From Sphingobium sp. KCTC 72723 (GTDB taxonomy: Bacteria > Pseudomonadota > Alphaproteobacteria > Sphingomonadales > Sphingomonadaceae): DNA of 64,000 nt. The stretch is from positions 2,484,501 to 2,548,500 of the forward strand of contig NZ_CP060388.1 of assembly GCF_014280435.1 (NCBI RefSeq). Direction: 5' to 3'. The translations under genes were made by a program, and so were the position numbers. Shown here in pieces: positions 34,267-42,582 of the stretch; position 1 is the stretch's first letter, and every line of letters starts with the position of its first letter. The notes beneath the pieces are model-generated. The model was not told the origin of the DNA. It saw nothing but the letters and a program-made list of their open reading frames with translations, and searched no databases.

Positions 34267-35277
34267 ATGCGCCTGCTCACCATCCATGACGTCAATGACG
34301 TGCGATTGGACCCCTATGAACGGCCCGAAGCGGGGCCAAAGGATGTGGTCGTGAAAATGAAGGCCTGCGGCATTTGCGGCAGCGACCTGAGCTACATCAA
34401 AAATGGCGGCATCCCGACGCCGGGCAAAAAGACCGCGCTGGGCCATGAAGGGGCTGGCGAACTGATGTTCGTGGGCGCGGACGTGACCGGCGTGTCGGTG
34501 GGGCAGAGCGTCATCATCAACCCGATGATGACGCCCAGCTATATCGGCAGCGGCGGGCCGGAGGGTGCCTTTACCGAGGAATTGCTGGTCCGCGACGCGC
34601 GGCTGGGCGACAGTCTGCTGCCCATTCCCGACGGCATCCCCTATGATGTCGCCGCGATGTGCGAGCCGCTGTCGGTCGCCATGCACGGGGTCAACCGCGC
34701 ACAGGCGAAGGCGGGCGACAGGATCGTGATCTTTGGCTGCGGGCCGATCGGCCTTGGCATGATCCTCTGGGCCGTGGATCGGGGCTGCGACGTGATCGCG
34801 CTCGATCTGGCCGAGGAAAGGCTGGAGCGCGCACGGGCGCTGGGAGCGACGACGATCAATCCGGCACAGGAAGATTCGATCGCGCGGATCAAGGCGATTC
34901 ACGGCACGGTCATGGTGTTCGGGCGGGAAAAGTCACTGACCGACGCCTATATCGACGCGGCGGGTGCGCCGTCGATCCTGCATGACGTGGTGACGCTGGC
35001 CAAGACCCATGCGCGCCATGTCATTACCGCCGCCTATCTCAAACCGATCGAACTGCCCGCCGGGCCAATGCTGACCACCGAAATGACGATCACCACGGCG
35101 GTCGGTTATCCGACCGAAATGCCCGACGTGATCGCCGCCATGCCGCGTTTGCAGGACAAGATTGCGGCGCTGATCAGCCACATATTGCCGTTCGACCGGG
35201 TGATCGAGGGGCTGGACATCGCCGCGCGGCCGCAATCGGCCAAGGTGATGATCGCATTCGAGGATGCAGCATCATGA
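34267..35277 (+). CDS. Zinc-dependent medium-chain alcohol dehydrogenase
   Basis: 336 residues, MDR superfamily. The catalytic-zinc region CGICGSDL (36-43) and GHEGAGE (near 59) are present, as are CEPLSVAMHGV and the Rossmann motif FGCGPIGLG. The four-Cys structural-zinc loop of horse-liver-type ADHs is missing (NPMMTPSYIGSGG stands there instead), placing it with sorbitol/threonine-dehydrogenase-like forms. It follows the SDR by 14 bp and overlaps the next gene by 4 bp. Likely a second alcohol oxidation step. Confidence 0.9.
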   Translation: MRLLTIHDVNDVRLDPYERPEAGPKDVVVKMKACGICGSDLSYIKNGGIPTPGKKTALGHEGAGELMFVGADVTGVSVGQSVIINPMMTPSYIGSGGPEGAFTEELLVRDARLGDSLLPIPDGIPYDVAAMCEPLSVAMHGVNRAQAKAGDRIVIFGCGPIGLGMILWAVDRGCDVIALDLAEERLERARALGATTINPAQEDSIARIKAIHGTVMVFGREKSLTDAYIDAAGAPSILHDVVTLAKTHARHVITAAYLKPIELPAGPMLTTEMTITTAVGYPTEMPDVIAAMPRLQDKIAALISHILPFDRVIEGLDIAARPQSAKVMIAFEDAAS

Positions 35278-36536
35278 GCGAGAAGCAGCAGACGCCTTTG
35301 GGCGCACTGGTGATGGCCGGTCAGGGGCAGACGGACGCCGAACGCATTGCCGATGGCATCTTCATGGTGAAGGATATTTCCAACGCCTATCTGGTGACCA
35401 CCAGCGACGGCGACCTGTTGGTCAACACCGGCTTTCTGGGCAATGGCGCGCGCAACAAGGGACTGTTTGCCGCGCATCGGACCGGGCCGCTGCGGCGGAT
35501 CGTCGTGACGCAGGCCCATGCCGACCATTATGGCGCGTTGCCCGACCAGAAGGAGGAAGCTACGCAGGTCATCACCGGCGCGGGCTTTACCGAGACGGCG
35601 GAGTATTTCGACCGGCTCGCGCCTTTTCTGGGTCGCCGGTCGGGCAAGCTGTGGGCGTCGATGACCCGGCGCGACGGACCGCCGCCCAAGCCGCCGGTGA
35701 TCGTGCCGGACGTGGAAGTGGCGACATCGCTGGCTTTCGAACAGGGCGGTCGCCGGTTCGAGGTGGTCAAGACGCCGGGCGGTGAGAGCCTGGATAGCGT
35801 GTTCGTGTGGATGCCCGACGAGAAGACCGTCTTTACCGGCAATCTGTTCGGCCCGGTGTGGCGCGCGATGCCCAATCTGGTGACGATGCGCGGCGACAAA
35901 CCCCGGCTGGTGCGCGCCTATCTGCGGTCGGTCGAACAGGTGCGGGCGCTGGGCGCGGAGTTGGTGATTACCGGCCATGGCGATCCGATCCGGGGGGCGG
36001 AGACGATCCGCGCGAATCTGGACGCGATGCACGCGGCGGTCAGCTATCTGGAGCGTGAGACGATCGCGGGGATGAATGCGGGCCGGACGGTGCAGGATCT
36101 GATGCGCGAGGTTGCGCTGCCTGCGGACCTGAAGATCGGCGAATTTCATGGCAAGACCAGTTGGGTCGTGCGCGCCATATGGGAGGAAAATGGCGGCTGG
36201 TTCCATTATGCCGATGGCACCACCGCGCTCTATGGCGTGCCGCGTGCGGCGGTCAGCGCCGATCTGGTCGAACTGGCCGGTGGCGCAGGGGCGATCGTGG
36301 GTCGCGCCCATGTGCATGCGGCGGCGGGGCGGCCATTGGAAGCGCTGCACCTGATCGACATCGCGCTGGGCGTCGCGCCCGACCATGAGGCGGGATTGAG
36401 CGTCCGAAAGTCGGCGCTGGAACAATTGCTGGCCGCGAGCGGCAGCACGAACCTGTCGGAAACCATGTGGCTGAAGGCGGAAATCGCTGAGACGGGCAAG
36501 CGCCTCGCCAGCCAAACACAAAAGGGAGAAGGATGA
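35274..36536 (+). CDS. Metallo-beta-lactamase-fold hydrolase, alkylsulfatase-like
   Basis: 420 residues. The metal-binding motif, usually HxHxDH, reads TQAHADHYG, with Q80 in place of the first His; H82, D84 and H85 remain. PGGESLDSVFVW supplies a Glu where other MBL families have His, a feature shared with SdsA1-type alkylsulfatases. ITGHGDPIRGAE provides the late His. The C-terminal third (about 250-420) resembles the dimerisation and SCP2-like parts of alkylsulfatases. No signal peptide, so cytosolic. The start overlaps the ADH stop. The next gene encodes a sulfotransferase. Confidence 0.82.
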   Translation: MSEKQQTPLGALVMAGQGQTDAERIADGIFMVKDISNAYLVTTSDGDLLVNTGFLGNGARNKGLFAAHRTGPLRRIVVTQAHADHYGALPDQKEEATQVITGAGFTETAEYFDRLAPFLGRRSGKLWASMTRRDGPPPKPPVIVPDVEVATSLAFEQGGRRFEVVKTPGGESLDSVFVWMPDEKTVFTGNLFGPVWRAMPNLVTMRGDKPRLVRAYLRSVEQVRALGAELVITGHGDPIRGAETIRANLDAMHAAVSYLERETIAGMNAGRTVQDLMREVALPADLKIGEFHGKTSWVVRAIWEENGGWFHYADGTTALYGVPRAAVSADLVELAGGAGAIVGRAHVHAAAGRPLEALHLIDIALGVAPDHEAGLSVRKSALEQLLAASGSTNLSETMWLKAEIAETGKRLASQTQKGEG

Positions 36537-37699
36537 TGACCACCACCACCGCAGGGCTGGACGCCGATGCGCTGATCGCCGCCGCGCGCGAACAGACGGG
36601 CCTGACCGATCTGGGCGACGACGCTATATTGGAGGGGCTGCATGTCCTCACTGACGCGATCAACCGGGAAGCCAAGCTGACCGAGGCCGCACAGGGCCGG
36701 TGGGCGCAGCAAATCACCGCGACGCTGGCGAACCGCTTGCAGGTTGAGGATTATCTGGCCAAGCACCCCGCGTTGCTGGACGCGCCGGTCGAAAAGCCGC
36801 TGTTCGTATTCGGCCTGCCGCGCACCGGCACGACGCTGACGATCAATTTGCTGAACGCTGATCCGGCGCGCCGATCATTGCTGCGCTGGGAAGCGTTCAA
36901 CAGCGTGCCCCCCGCGGCCAAGGGCGCGCTGAGCAGCGATCCGCGCTATGTCGCGGAACAGGCACGGCTCGACATGATGCTCAAATATGCGCCGCATATT
37001 TCGGCGATGCATCATGAGGATGCCGACAGCCCGACCGAATGCCAATTCTCGATGGCACCGTCCTTTTGCGCGCAATATTATGACTCGGTTCTGAATATTC
37101 CGAGTTATCAGAAGTGGTTGTTCAGCACGAGTTACCTGCCCGCCTTCCGCTATCAGAAGCGGCTGTTCCAGTTGTTGCAGGAAAATGAGGGCGGCCAGTG
37201 GACGCTCAAAAATCCGTGGCATCCGCTGTTCCTGAATGACCTGACCACCGTCTATCCCGACGCGCAGCTGGTCATGACCCATCGCGATCCCGCCGATGTC
37301 GTCGCGTCGGCGTGCAGCCTGGTCTATCAGGTGCGCAAGATGTTCAGCGACGATGTCGATCCGGTCGAGGTCGGCAAGTCGCAACTGCGCACGTTCGACC
37401 TGATGATCGAACGGATGCTGGCCTATCGGGAGAAGCATGGCGCGGATTCGATCCACGACATCCAGTATGACGCGCAGGTGCGCGACCCGATTGGCACGAT
37501 GAAGCGGCTCTATGCGCGGTTCGACACCGAACTGACGGCGGAAGCGGAAAGCGCGATGCAGGCGATGCTGGACGCCAATCCGCAGGGCAAGCATGGCAAG
37601 CATAGCTATGACCTGGCCGATTACGGGCTGGATCGCGCGGGCATCCATGCGCATTTCAAGGATTATACCGAGCGGTTTGGGATTAAGTGCAAGGCATGA
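36533..37699 (+). CDS. Sulfotransferase-family protein
   Basis: 388 residues. The PAPS 5'-phosphosulfate loop is LFVFGLPRTGTTLTINLL (about 89-106). The 3'-phosphate-binding region is LVMTHRDPADVVASACSLVY in the middle. Such proteins transfer sulfate from PAPS to hydroxyl groups; several bacterial members in fatty-acid/CoA clusters have no proven activity. GGGAGAAGG precedes the ATG, which overlaps the stop of the metallo-hydrolase gene, so the two are coupled. Last gene of its operon; a repeat element follows. Confidence 0.85.
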   Translation: MMTTTTAGLDADALIAAAREQTGLTDLGDDAILEGLHVLTDAINREAKLTEAAQGRWAQQITATLANRLQVEDYLAKHPALLDAPVEKPLFVFGLPRTGTTLTINLLNADPARRSLLRWEAFNSVPPAAKGALSSDPRYVAEQARLDMMLKYAPHISAMHHEDADSPTECQFSMAPSFCAQYYDSVLNIPSYQKWLFSTSYLPAFRYQKRLFQLLQENEGGQWTLKNPWHPLFLNDLTTVYPDAQLVMTHRDPADVVASACSLVYQVRKMFSDDVDPVEVGKSQLRTFDLMIERMLAYREKHGADSIHDIQYDAQVRDPIGTMKRLYARFDTELTAEAESAMQAMLDANPQGKHGKHSYDLADYGLDRAGIHAHFKDYTERFGIKCKA

Positions 37700-37731
37700 A
37701 TAGTGGGCCGGACAGTCGGCCCCATCTACCC

Positions 37732-37808
37732 CCGTTCGGGCTCAGCCTGTCGAAGCCTTGCCCTTCTGTTCAAGAAGTGCGGCCCTTCGACAAGCTCAGG
37801 GCGAACGG
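37732..37808. repeat. Sphingomonad extragenic palindrome
   Basis: Two arms, CCGTTCGGGCTCAGCCTGTC with CGAAG (37732-37755) and CTTCGACAAGCTCAGGGCG with AACGG (37785-37808), form a 24-bp imperfect inverted repeat with a 29-nt loop. The CTTCGACAAGCTCAG/CGAACGG motif is a widely dispersed intergenic repeat in Sphingomonadales. It lies between convergent operons and may act as a terminator. Confidence 0.85.
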
Positions 37809-37864
37809 AGGAAGGGGATGAACGCAAATCGGCGAAGGTCATCGCCGCGCGAGGATGAAAGGCT

Positions 37865-38776
37865 TTACCCCGCCCGCGCTATCGCGAAACAATAGCGCAG
37901 ATGGTCCATATGCCCGTCGGGCACTGGCGGGAAATGCAGCGCGTCGTCGGTCGCGCGGATGATGTCGAGATTGTCCGCGACCTGCTCGATGGTCCAGTCG
38001 GGGCGGAACATGCCTTTGGTTTCCATCGTGTAGGCGCGCGCGACCCGGCCCGCCATGGCGATCAGCATTTCGCCCGATACCGCGCAATCCTCATGCGCCA
38101 GATAGCCGACCGTGGGCGCGACCAGATCCGGGTCCATCGGCGGATAGGCGCTGGTGTCGAGGCCATCGGCCATGCGCGTGACCGCCCCGGGCAGGATGAT
38201 ATTGCTTTTGATATTGTGCCCCGCCCCCTCGATCGCGGCGACATTGGACAGGCCGGTCATCGCGGCCTTTGCCATCGAATAATTGACCACGCCTGCATTG
38301 CCATAGAGGCCGTTGATGGAGCCGGTCAGGACGATGCGGCCATAACGGGCGGCGGCCATATGCGGGAAGGCGGCGCGCACGACATGGAAAGCGCCGCGCA
38401 TATGGACGTCCAGCACCGTCTCGAAATCGGCATAGCTTAAGTCGTTGAGCGAACCGCGCCGCACGATGCCCGCATTGTGGATCAATATGTCGATGCGGCC
38501 ATAATGGGTGATGGCGGCGTCAATGATCGCCTGCCCGCCCTGCGGCGTGGCGACGCTGTCGGTGGAGGCGATCGCCTCTCCCCCGGCTGCGCGGATTTCA
38601 TCGACCAGCGCCTGCGCGGGGCCAGCGTCGGTCCCCTCCCCCTGCATCGACACACCCGGGTCGTTGACGACGATCTTTGCGCCCCGCGCCGCCAGCAGCA
38701 GCGCATAGGCACGGCCCAGCCCCCGGCCCGCGCCGGTTATGGCGGCGACCCGGCCATCGAAACGCATCTCGTCCAT
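37865..38776 (-). CDS. SDR-family oxidoreductase, MFE-2 (3-hydroxyacyl-CoA dehydrogenase)-like
   Basis: 303 residues. TGAGRGLGRAYAL (14-26), a VVNDPG strand (36-41) as in multifunctional-enzyme-2 dehydrogenase domains, NAG (101-103), S153, Y166 and K170. The VVND signature and the C-terminal EQVADNLDIIRA extension favour a (3R)-hydroxyacyl-CoA dehydrogenase-type SDR. It lies 113 bp downstream of a double-hotdog hydratase and its acyl-CoA ligase, which makes a beta-oxidation role sensible. The ATG at 38776 has AGAGGA upstream. Confidence 0.87.
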   Translation of the reverse strand: MDEMRFDGRVAAITGAGRGLGRAYALLLAARGAKIVVNDPGVSMQGEGTDAGPAQALVDEIRAAGGEAIASTDSVATPQGGQAIIDAAITHYGRIDILIHNAGIVRRGSLNDLSYADFETVLDVHMRGAFHVVRAAFPHMAAARYGRIVLTGSINGLYGNAGVVNYSMAKAAMTGLSNVAAIEGAGHNIKSNIILPGAVTRMADGLDTSAYPPMDPDLVAPTVGYLAHEDCAVSGEMLIAMAGRVARAYTMETKGMFRPDWTIEQVADNLDIIRATDDALHFPPVPDGHMDHLRYCFAIARAG

Positions 38777-38828
38777 CCTGCGATCCTCTCTCTCATTTGC
38801 GCCGATCCTAACGACGCGGGCGCAACGC

Positions 38829-38868
38829 AAAAGGGTCGCCGCCGCATATCGCTGCGGCGACGACCCTT
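38829..38868 (-). terminator. Rho-independent terminator
   Basis: A 15-bp stem (AAGGGTCGCCGCCGC 38831-38845; GCGGCGACGACCCTT 38854-38868) with one G-T-type wobble. On the minus strand it ends in a T4 run, 21 bp beyond the hydratase stop. It may partly uncouple the SDR gene from the ligase-hydratase pair. Confidence 0.75.
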
Positions 38869-38889
38869 CCTCCCCTACCACTTACAGGA

Positions 38890-40038
38890 TCAGGCTGGCT
38901 TGCCGGGCAATTCGGCAATCGAAGTGCCGAAAGCGGAGACTTCACCGCGATGGGTGGTCGCCTGCTGCTGGATCTCGACGAACTTCTTGCCGTTTTCCTC
39001 GAACTTGCGGATCACGCTGCCGTCGATGTAGATCGCGTCACCATCAGGATTGTGGCGGCGGATCTGGCATTTGCTGCGCGTCAGGAAGCCGTCGTCACCG
39101 ATCCAGTTGGTGATGTGATGAGTCAGCCAGCTGCAACGCTCCGGACCATAATCATAGGCGCCGGGCGCGCCGACTTCGAGCGCGAAGGCTTCGTCCCAAT
39201 GCACGCGCTCTGGGCAATCGGGCACGTTGAAGCGGTTGCGGATGCCCAGGCCCGGATGCGCCTGCTGCATCTGGTTGGCCAGCTTGTTGGCGCGGATGTA
39301 AAGCCCGCCCCAGCCCTGCGCATAACAGATGAAGCCGGTGACCGTCATCGGTCCCTTCATCATGCGCGGCAGTTCGACGCCGACATTCACATCCTCCCAA
39401 TAGCGAGGAACGGAGCCGCGAATTTCCTCATTCTGATAGAGGCGGGTGAATTCAGCCAGTTCCTCCTCGGTATATTGCTCCACCCGGCCACGGGCTTCGG
39501 TATATTTGGTGCCGCGTTCGCGCGCTTCGTCGCGGTCGGTGCGGAATACCCAGCTGTCGCCCTCGGCCACCTTGTCGCCCGACTGGTTGAAGAAATCGAC
39601 ATGGTAGATCTGCTGGAACGAACGCCCGGCGAACTTGGTCTGATGCTCGACCAGATCCTTCAGATAGGCTTCGGTGCGGATCGTGTCGTTGCGCAGCACC
39701 GGCTTGTGCCAGGTCCAGTCGGCCCCCGCCCACATGGCATGCACGCCCGACAGGCCGCCGCAATAGCCCGAAATGATCCGGCTGGTGGTGAACAGGAAGC
39801 TGGGCAGCGCGACGACCGAGCCGTAGCGCGTCTTGTCGGCATAAGACGGGTCGCACCACAATGGGTTATCGTCGCCAATGCCATGGGCGTAGTGGCGGAT
39901 CGCGTCGCGGGTCGCTTCATAATTCCACGGTTCAACCGTATTCTCGATCTTGACGCCGATGCGCTTGCGCAGGTCGTCCAGACCTTCCTCGGTGATCTTG
40001 GGGAATTTGTTGGTGGGGGCTTTCGCCAATGTTGCCAT
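38890..40038 (-). CDS. MaoC-like double-hotdog hydratase/dehydratase
   Basis: 382 residues in two hotdog halves. The N-terminal MaoC_dehydrat_N-like half has AIRHYAHGIGDDNPLW (about 47-62) and the FAGRSFQQIYHVDFFNQSGD strand. The second half ends in LTHHITNWIGDDGFLTRSKC (about 316-335). Such proteins hydrate trans-2-enoyl-CoA or dehydrate 3-hydroxyacyl-CoA. It begins 17 bp after the ligase stop, so the ligase and hydratase are co-transcribed. The paired Asp-Asp motifs are retained in both halves. Confidence 0.86.
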   Translation of the reverse strand: MATLAKAPTNKFPKITEEGLDDLRKRIGVKIENTVEPWNYEATRDAIRHYAHGIGDDNPLWCDPSYADKTRYGSVVALPSFLFTTSRIISGYCGGLSGVHAMWAGADWTWHKPVLRNDTIRTEAYLKDLVEHQTKFAGRSFQQIYHVDFFNQSGDKVAEGDSWVFRTDRDEARERGTKYTEARGRVEQYTEEELAEFTRLYQNEEIRGSVPRYWEDVNVGVELPRMMKGPMTVTGFICYAQGWGGLYIRANKLANQMQQAHPGLGIRNRFNVPDCPERVHWDEAFALEVGAPGAYDYGPERCSWLTHHITNWIGDDGFLTRSKCQIRRHNPDGDAIYIDGSVIRKFEENGKKFVEIQQQATTHRGEVSAFGTSIAELPGKPA

Positions 40039-40055
40039 GTCTCTTCTCCTAGGGT

Positions 40056-41621
40056 TCAGTTGACGAGTTCGGCCGCTTTTGCAGCCTCACGATCTCGAAG
40101 GATTTTGCGGTGGACCTTGCCCGCCGGGGTCTTGGGCAGTTCGGTCACGAATTCGATCAGGCGGGGGAATTCATGCTGGGCCAGCTTTTCGCGGGTGAAA
40201 GTCTGGAGTTCCTTGACCAGCGCGTCGCTGCCATCGACATTGGCGATGACGAATGCCTTGACCACCTGCCCCCGCTGCGGATCGGGCACGCCGATAACGG
40301 CACATTCCAGAACGGCCGGATGCTTGAGCAGCGTGTTTTCAATCTCGACCGCGCTCATCGTCCAGCCAGCCGAAATGATGACGTCATCGGCGCGACCGCA
40401 ATGGTAGAAATAGCCGTCGGCGTCGATCTTCGCGCGGTCCTTGGTGGTTTCCCACCTGTCGCGGCGCCACAGCATCAGTTCGCCAATCTCACCGGGGTCG
40501 GACGGCGTGCCGTCTGGGCGCTGCACCTGCAAACGCTGGCCCGGCACTGCCTTGCCGAGCGAACCCGGCTTGACCGTGAAATCCTCAGCGCCGGGATAAT
40601 TGACCAGCACCACGCCGATTTCGGTGGTGCCATACATGGAGCAGGCGGGCACCTTGAAATATTGTTCGATGAAATCAAGCGTCGCCGGGTCGATCGGCTC
40701 GCCGGTGTAGGACAGCTTCTGGAAGTGGAAGACAAAGTCCCCGGCCTTGCCGCTATTCTTCATCATGCGATAATGGGTCGCGGCGGCCGACATGTTGGTG
40801 ATGCCATAGCTGTCCAGCGCCTGCATCAGTCGCACCGCGTCGAACCGCCCGGCAAAGGTGCCGGTGGTGACGCCCATGCCCAGCGGGGCCAGCGTGCCAT
40901 GCCATAATCCATGGCCCCATGCGGGCGAGGAGGGGCAGAAAAATTCGTCGCCCGGCCGGATGCCGGTGCCGTAAAGCGCGGCGAACATCAACGTCACGAG
41001 CGCGCGATGGCTATGCTTGACCGCTTCGGGCAGTTCGCGGGTGGTGCCTGAGGTGTATTGGAACACCGCCAGATCGTTCGCCTTCGTTTTCGGCATGTAG
41101 GTCGCGGGATATTTCTCGATCTCGTCGAGCAGGCCATCGTCGGCGACGATGACGCGCGGGCCGTTCATGCTGCGGGCCAGATCCGCCTTTTCCGCGTTGG
41201 TTATCAGTATGGTCGGCTTGCAATCATCCACGCGCAGGCGCAGCGCGTCGGGACCGAACAAGGTGAACAAAGGCACCGAAATCGCGCCGGTCTGCATCGC
41301 CCCGAACAGGCAGACATAGAAGGGCAATGAGGGTTCCAGCATGAAGGCGATACGTTCGCCCGGTTGAACGCCCTCCGCATCGAGCCAATGGGCAAAGCGC
41401 GCCGCGCCCGCCGCGATCCTATCGAAGCTGAGAATTTCGTCGCGGCCATCAGCATGGGCGATCCGCACGGCGGCGCGGCCGGACCCATCGGCATGGCGGG
41501 TGATACATTCATGCGCGATGTTCAGGTGATCGCGATCGCCATCGAACAAATCCCACGGCGCGGCGGATGTCGCATGGGCCTGCGCATCGGCATAGCTTCT
41601 ATAGTCGGTCAGCTTCGCCAT
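40056..41621 (-). CDS. AMP-forming acyl-CoA ligase (acetyl/medium-chain type)
   Basis: 521 residues from ATG 41621 (MAKLTDYRSYADAQ), preceded by GGACGAG; the open frame far beyond it is not coding. P-loop QYTSGTTRELPEAVKHSHR, adenylate motif SMYGTTEIGVV, hinge GRADDVIISAGWTMSAVEIE and catalytic lysine in KTPAGKVHRK. The sequence pattern is closest to acetyl- and medium-chain acyl-CoA synthetases. First gene of a leftward operon with the double-hotdog hydratase, and divergent from an IclR regulator, which may control it. Confidence 0.92.
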   Translation of the reverse strand: MAKLTDYRSYADAQAHATSAAPWDLFDGDRDHLNIAHECITRHADGSGRAAVRIAHADGRDEILSFDRIAAGAARFAHWLDAEGVQPGERIAFMLEPSLPFYVCLFGAMQTGAISVPLFTLFGPDALRLRVDDCKPTILITNAEKADLARSMNGPRVIVADDGLLDEIEKYPATYMPKTKANDLAVFQYTSGTTRELPEAVKHSHRALVTLMFAALYGTGIRPGDEFFCPSSPAWGHGLWHGTLAPLGMGVTTGTFAGRFDAVRLMQALDSYGITNMSAAATHYRMMKNSGKAGDFVFHFQKLSYTGEPIDPATLDFIEQYFKVPACSMYGTTEIGVVLVNYPGAEDFTVKPGSLGKAVPGQRLQVQRPDGTPSDPGEIGELMLWRRDRWETTKDRAKIDADGYFYHCGRADDVIISAGWTMSAVEIENTLLKHPAVLECAVIGVPDPQRGQVVKAFVIANVDGSDALVKELQTFTREKLAQHEFPRLIEFVTELPKTPAGKVHRKILRDREAAKAAELVN

Positions 41622-41714
41622 AAATCTCGTCCGTTCATTATGGCGAATGGCAGGAAGGCCATCTGCACCATGATGAAACTGGAATGTCATGCCGACTCCC
41701 TTGTTGTAAATCAT

Positions 41715-41725
41715 GAACGATGTTC
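41715..41725. promoter_or_regulatory. Putative IclR operator
   Basis: A perfect palindrome GAAC-GAT-GTTC in the 151-bp region between the divergent ligase and IclR genes. The half-site matches the TGAAC/GTTCA repeat upstream of the other IclR gene (6260-6275), with a shorter spacer. Confidence 0.4.
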
Positions 41726-41772
41726 TATATTTTGAATGATCGTCCATCGCCGGGGCGATGGAGATATGCGCC

Positions 41773-42582
41773 ATGGCCGACCCCGTTTCCCTGCCCACCC
41801 CCTCCCCCGTGCGAAAGGTCGCGCGCGCGGTGAAGGACAGCAAAGCCCCCGCCATCACCCGCGCCGCCGCGATCCTGCGCCTGCTGGGGCGCAGCGAGCG
41901 GCCCCTGGGGGTGCAGGCGATAGCCAAGGAACTGGGGCTGGTGCCGTCCACCTGCCTCTATGTGCTGCGCGCATTGGCGCAGGAGGAACTGGTGTCGTTC
42001 GACCCGGACACCAAACGCTATGCGCTGGAGGCTGGCGTGCTGACGCTGGCGCGGCACTGGTTGCGGCGCGACCCGTTCAACGATCTGGCGCAACCGTTGC
42101 TGGACCGGCTGGCGGGGCGTTTCGGCCTGACCATGCTGGGCGTGCAGGCGGTGGGGCTGGACCATATGATCGTCGTCGCCATAGCGCAATCGGGCAGCGG
42201 CTTTCAGCTCAGCACGCAGGTCGGCAGCCGCTTTCCCGCGCTGATCAGCGCGACCGGGCGCTGCATCGCGGCGTTCGGCGACTATCCGGTCGAGGAGTTG
42301 AAGGCGCGGTTCGACCAGTTGCGCTGGGACGATCCGCCCGCGTTCGACGACTGGATGGGGCAGTTGCGCCGGACCCGTGCGCAGGGCTTTGCGGTGGATG
42401 AAGGGCAATATATCGCAGGCGTGACCGTGGTGGCCGCGCCGGTGTGGAAAGGCGCGGGACGGCCCGTCCATGCGCTGGTCGCGATCGGCATCGGTGCGGC
42501 GCTGGGGCGGGATCTCGACGCTTTGCAGGATGCGCTGGTGGAGGCGGCGCGGGCGCTGTCGGGGCAGTTAGGCGGGGCGTAG
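41773..42582 (+). CDS. IclR-family transcriptional regulator
   Basis: 269 residues. HTH: ITRAAAILRLLGRSERPLGV, then QAIAKELGLVPSTCLYVLRAL (about 28-68). The IclR effector domain follows, with ISATGRCIAAFGDYP and the C-terminal GQYIAGVTVVAAPVW. The ATG at 41773 has GGAGA correctly spaced; an ATG at 41758 is alternative. Its 3' end overlaps the convergent SMP-30-like gene by 15 bp. Likely regulator of the divergent ligase-hydratase operon. Confidence 0.9.
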   Translation: MADPVSLPTPSPVRKVARAVKDSKAPAITRAAAILRLLGRSERPLGVQAIAKELGLVPSTCLYVLRALAQEELVSFDPDTKRYALEAGVLTLARHWLRRDPFNDLAQPLLDRLAGRFGLTMLGVQAVGLDHMIVVAIAQSGSGFQLSTQVGSRFPALISATGRCIAAFGDYPVEELKARFDQLRWDDPPAFDDWMGQLRRTRAQGFAVDEGQYIAGVTVVAAPVWKGAGRPVHALVAIGIGAALGRDLDALQDALVEAARALSGQLGGA

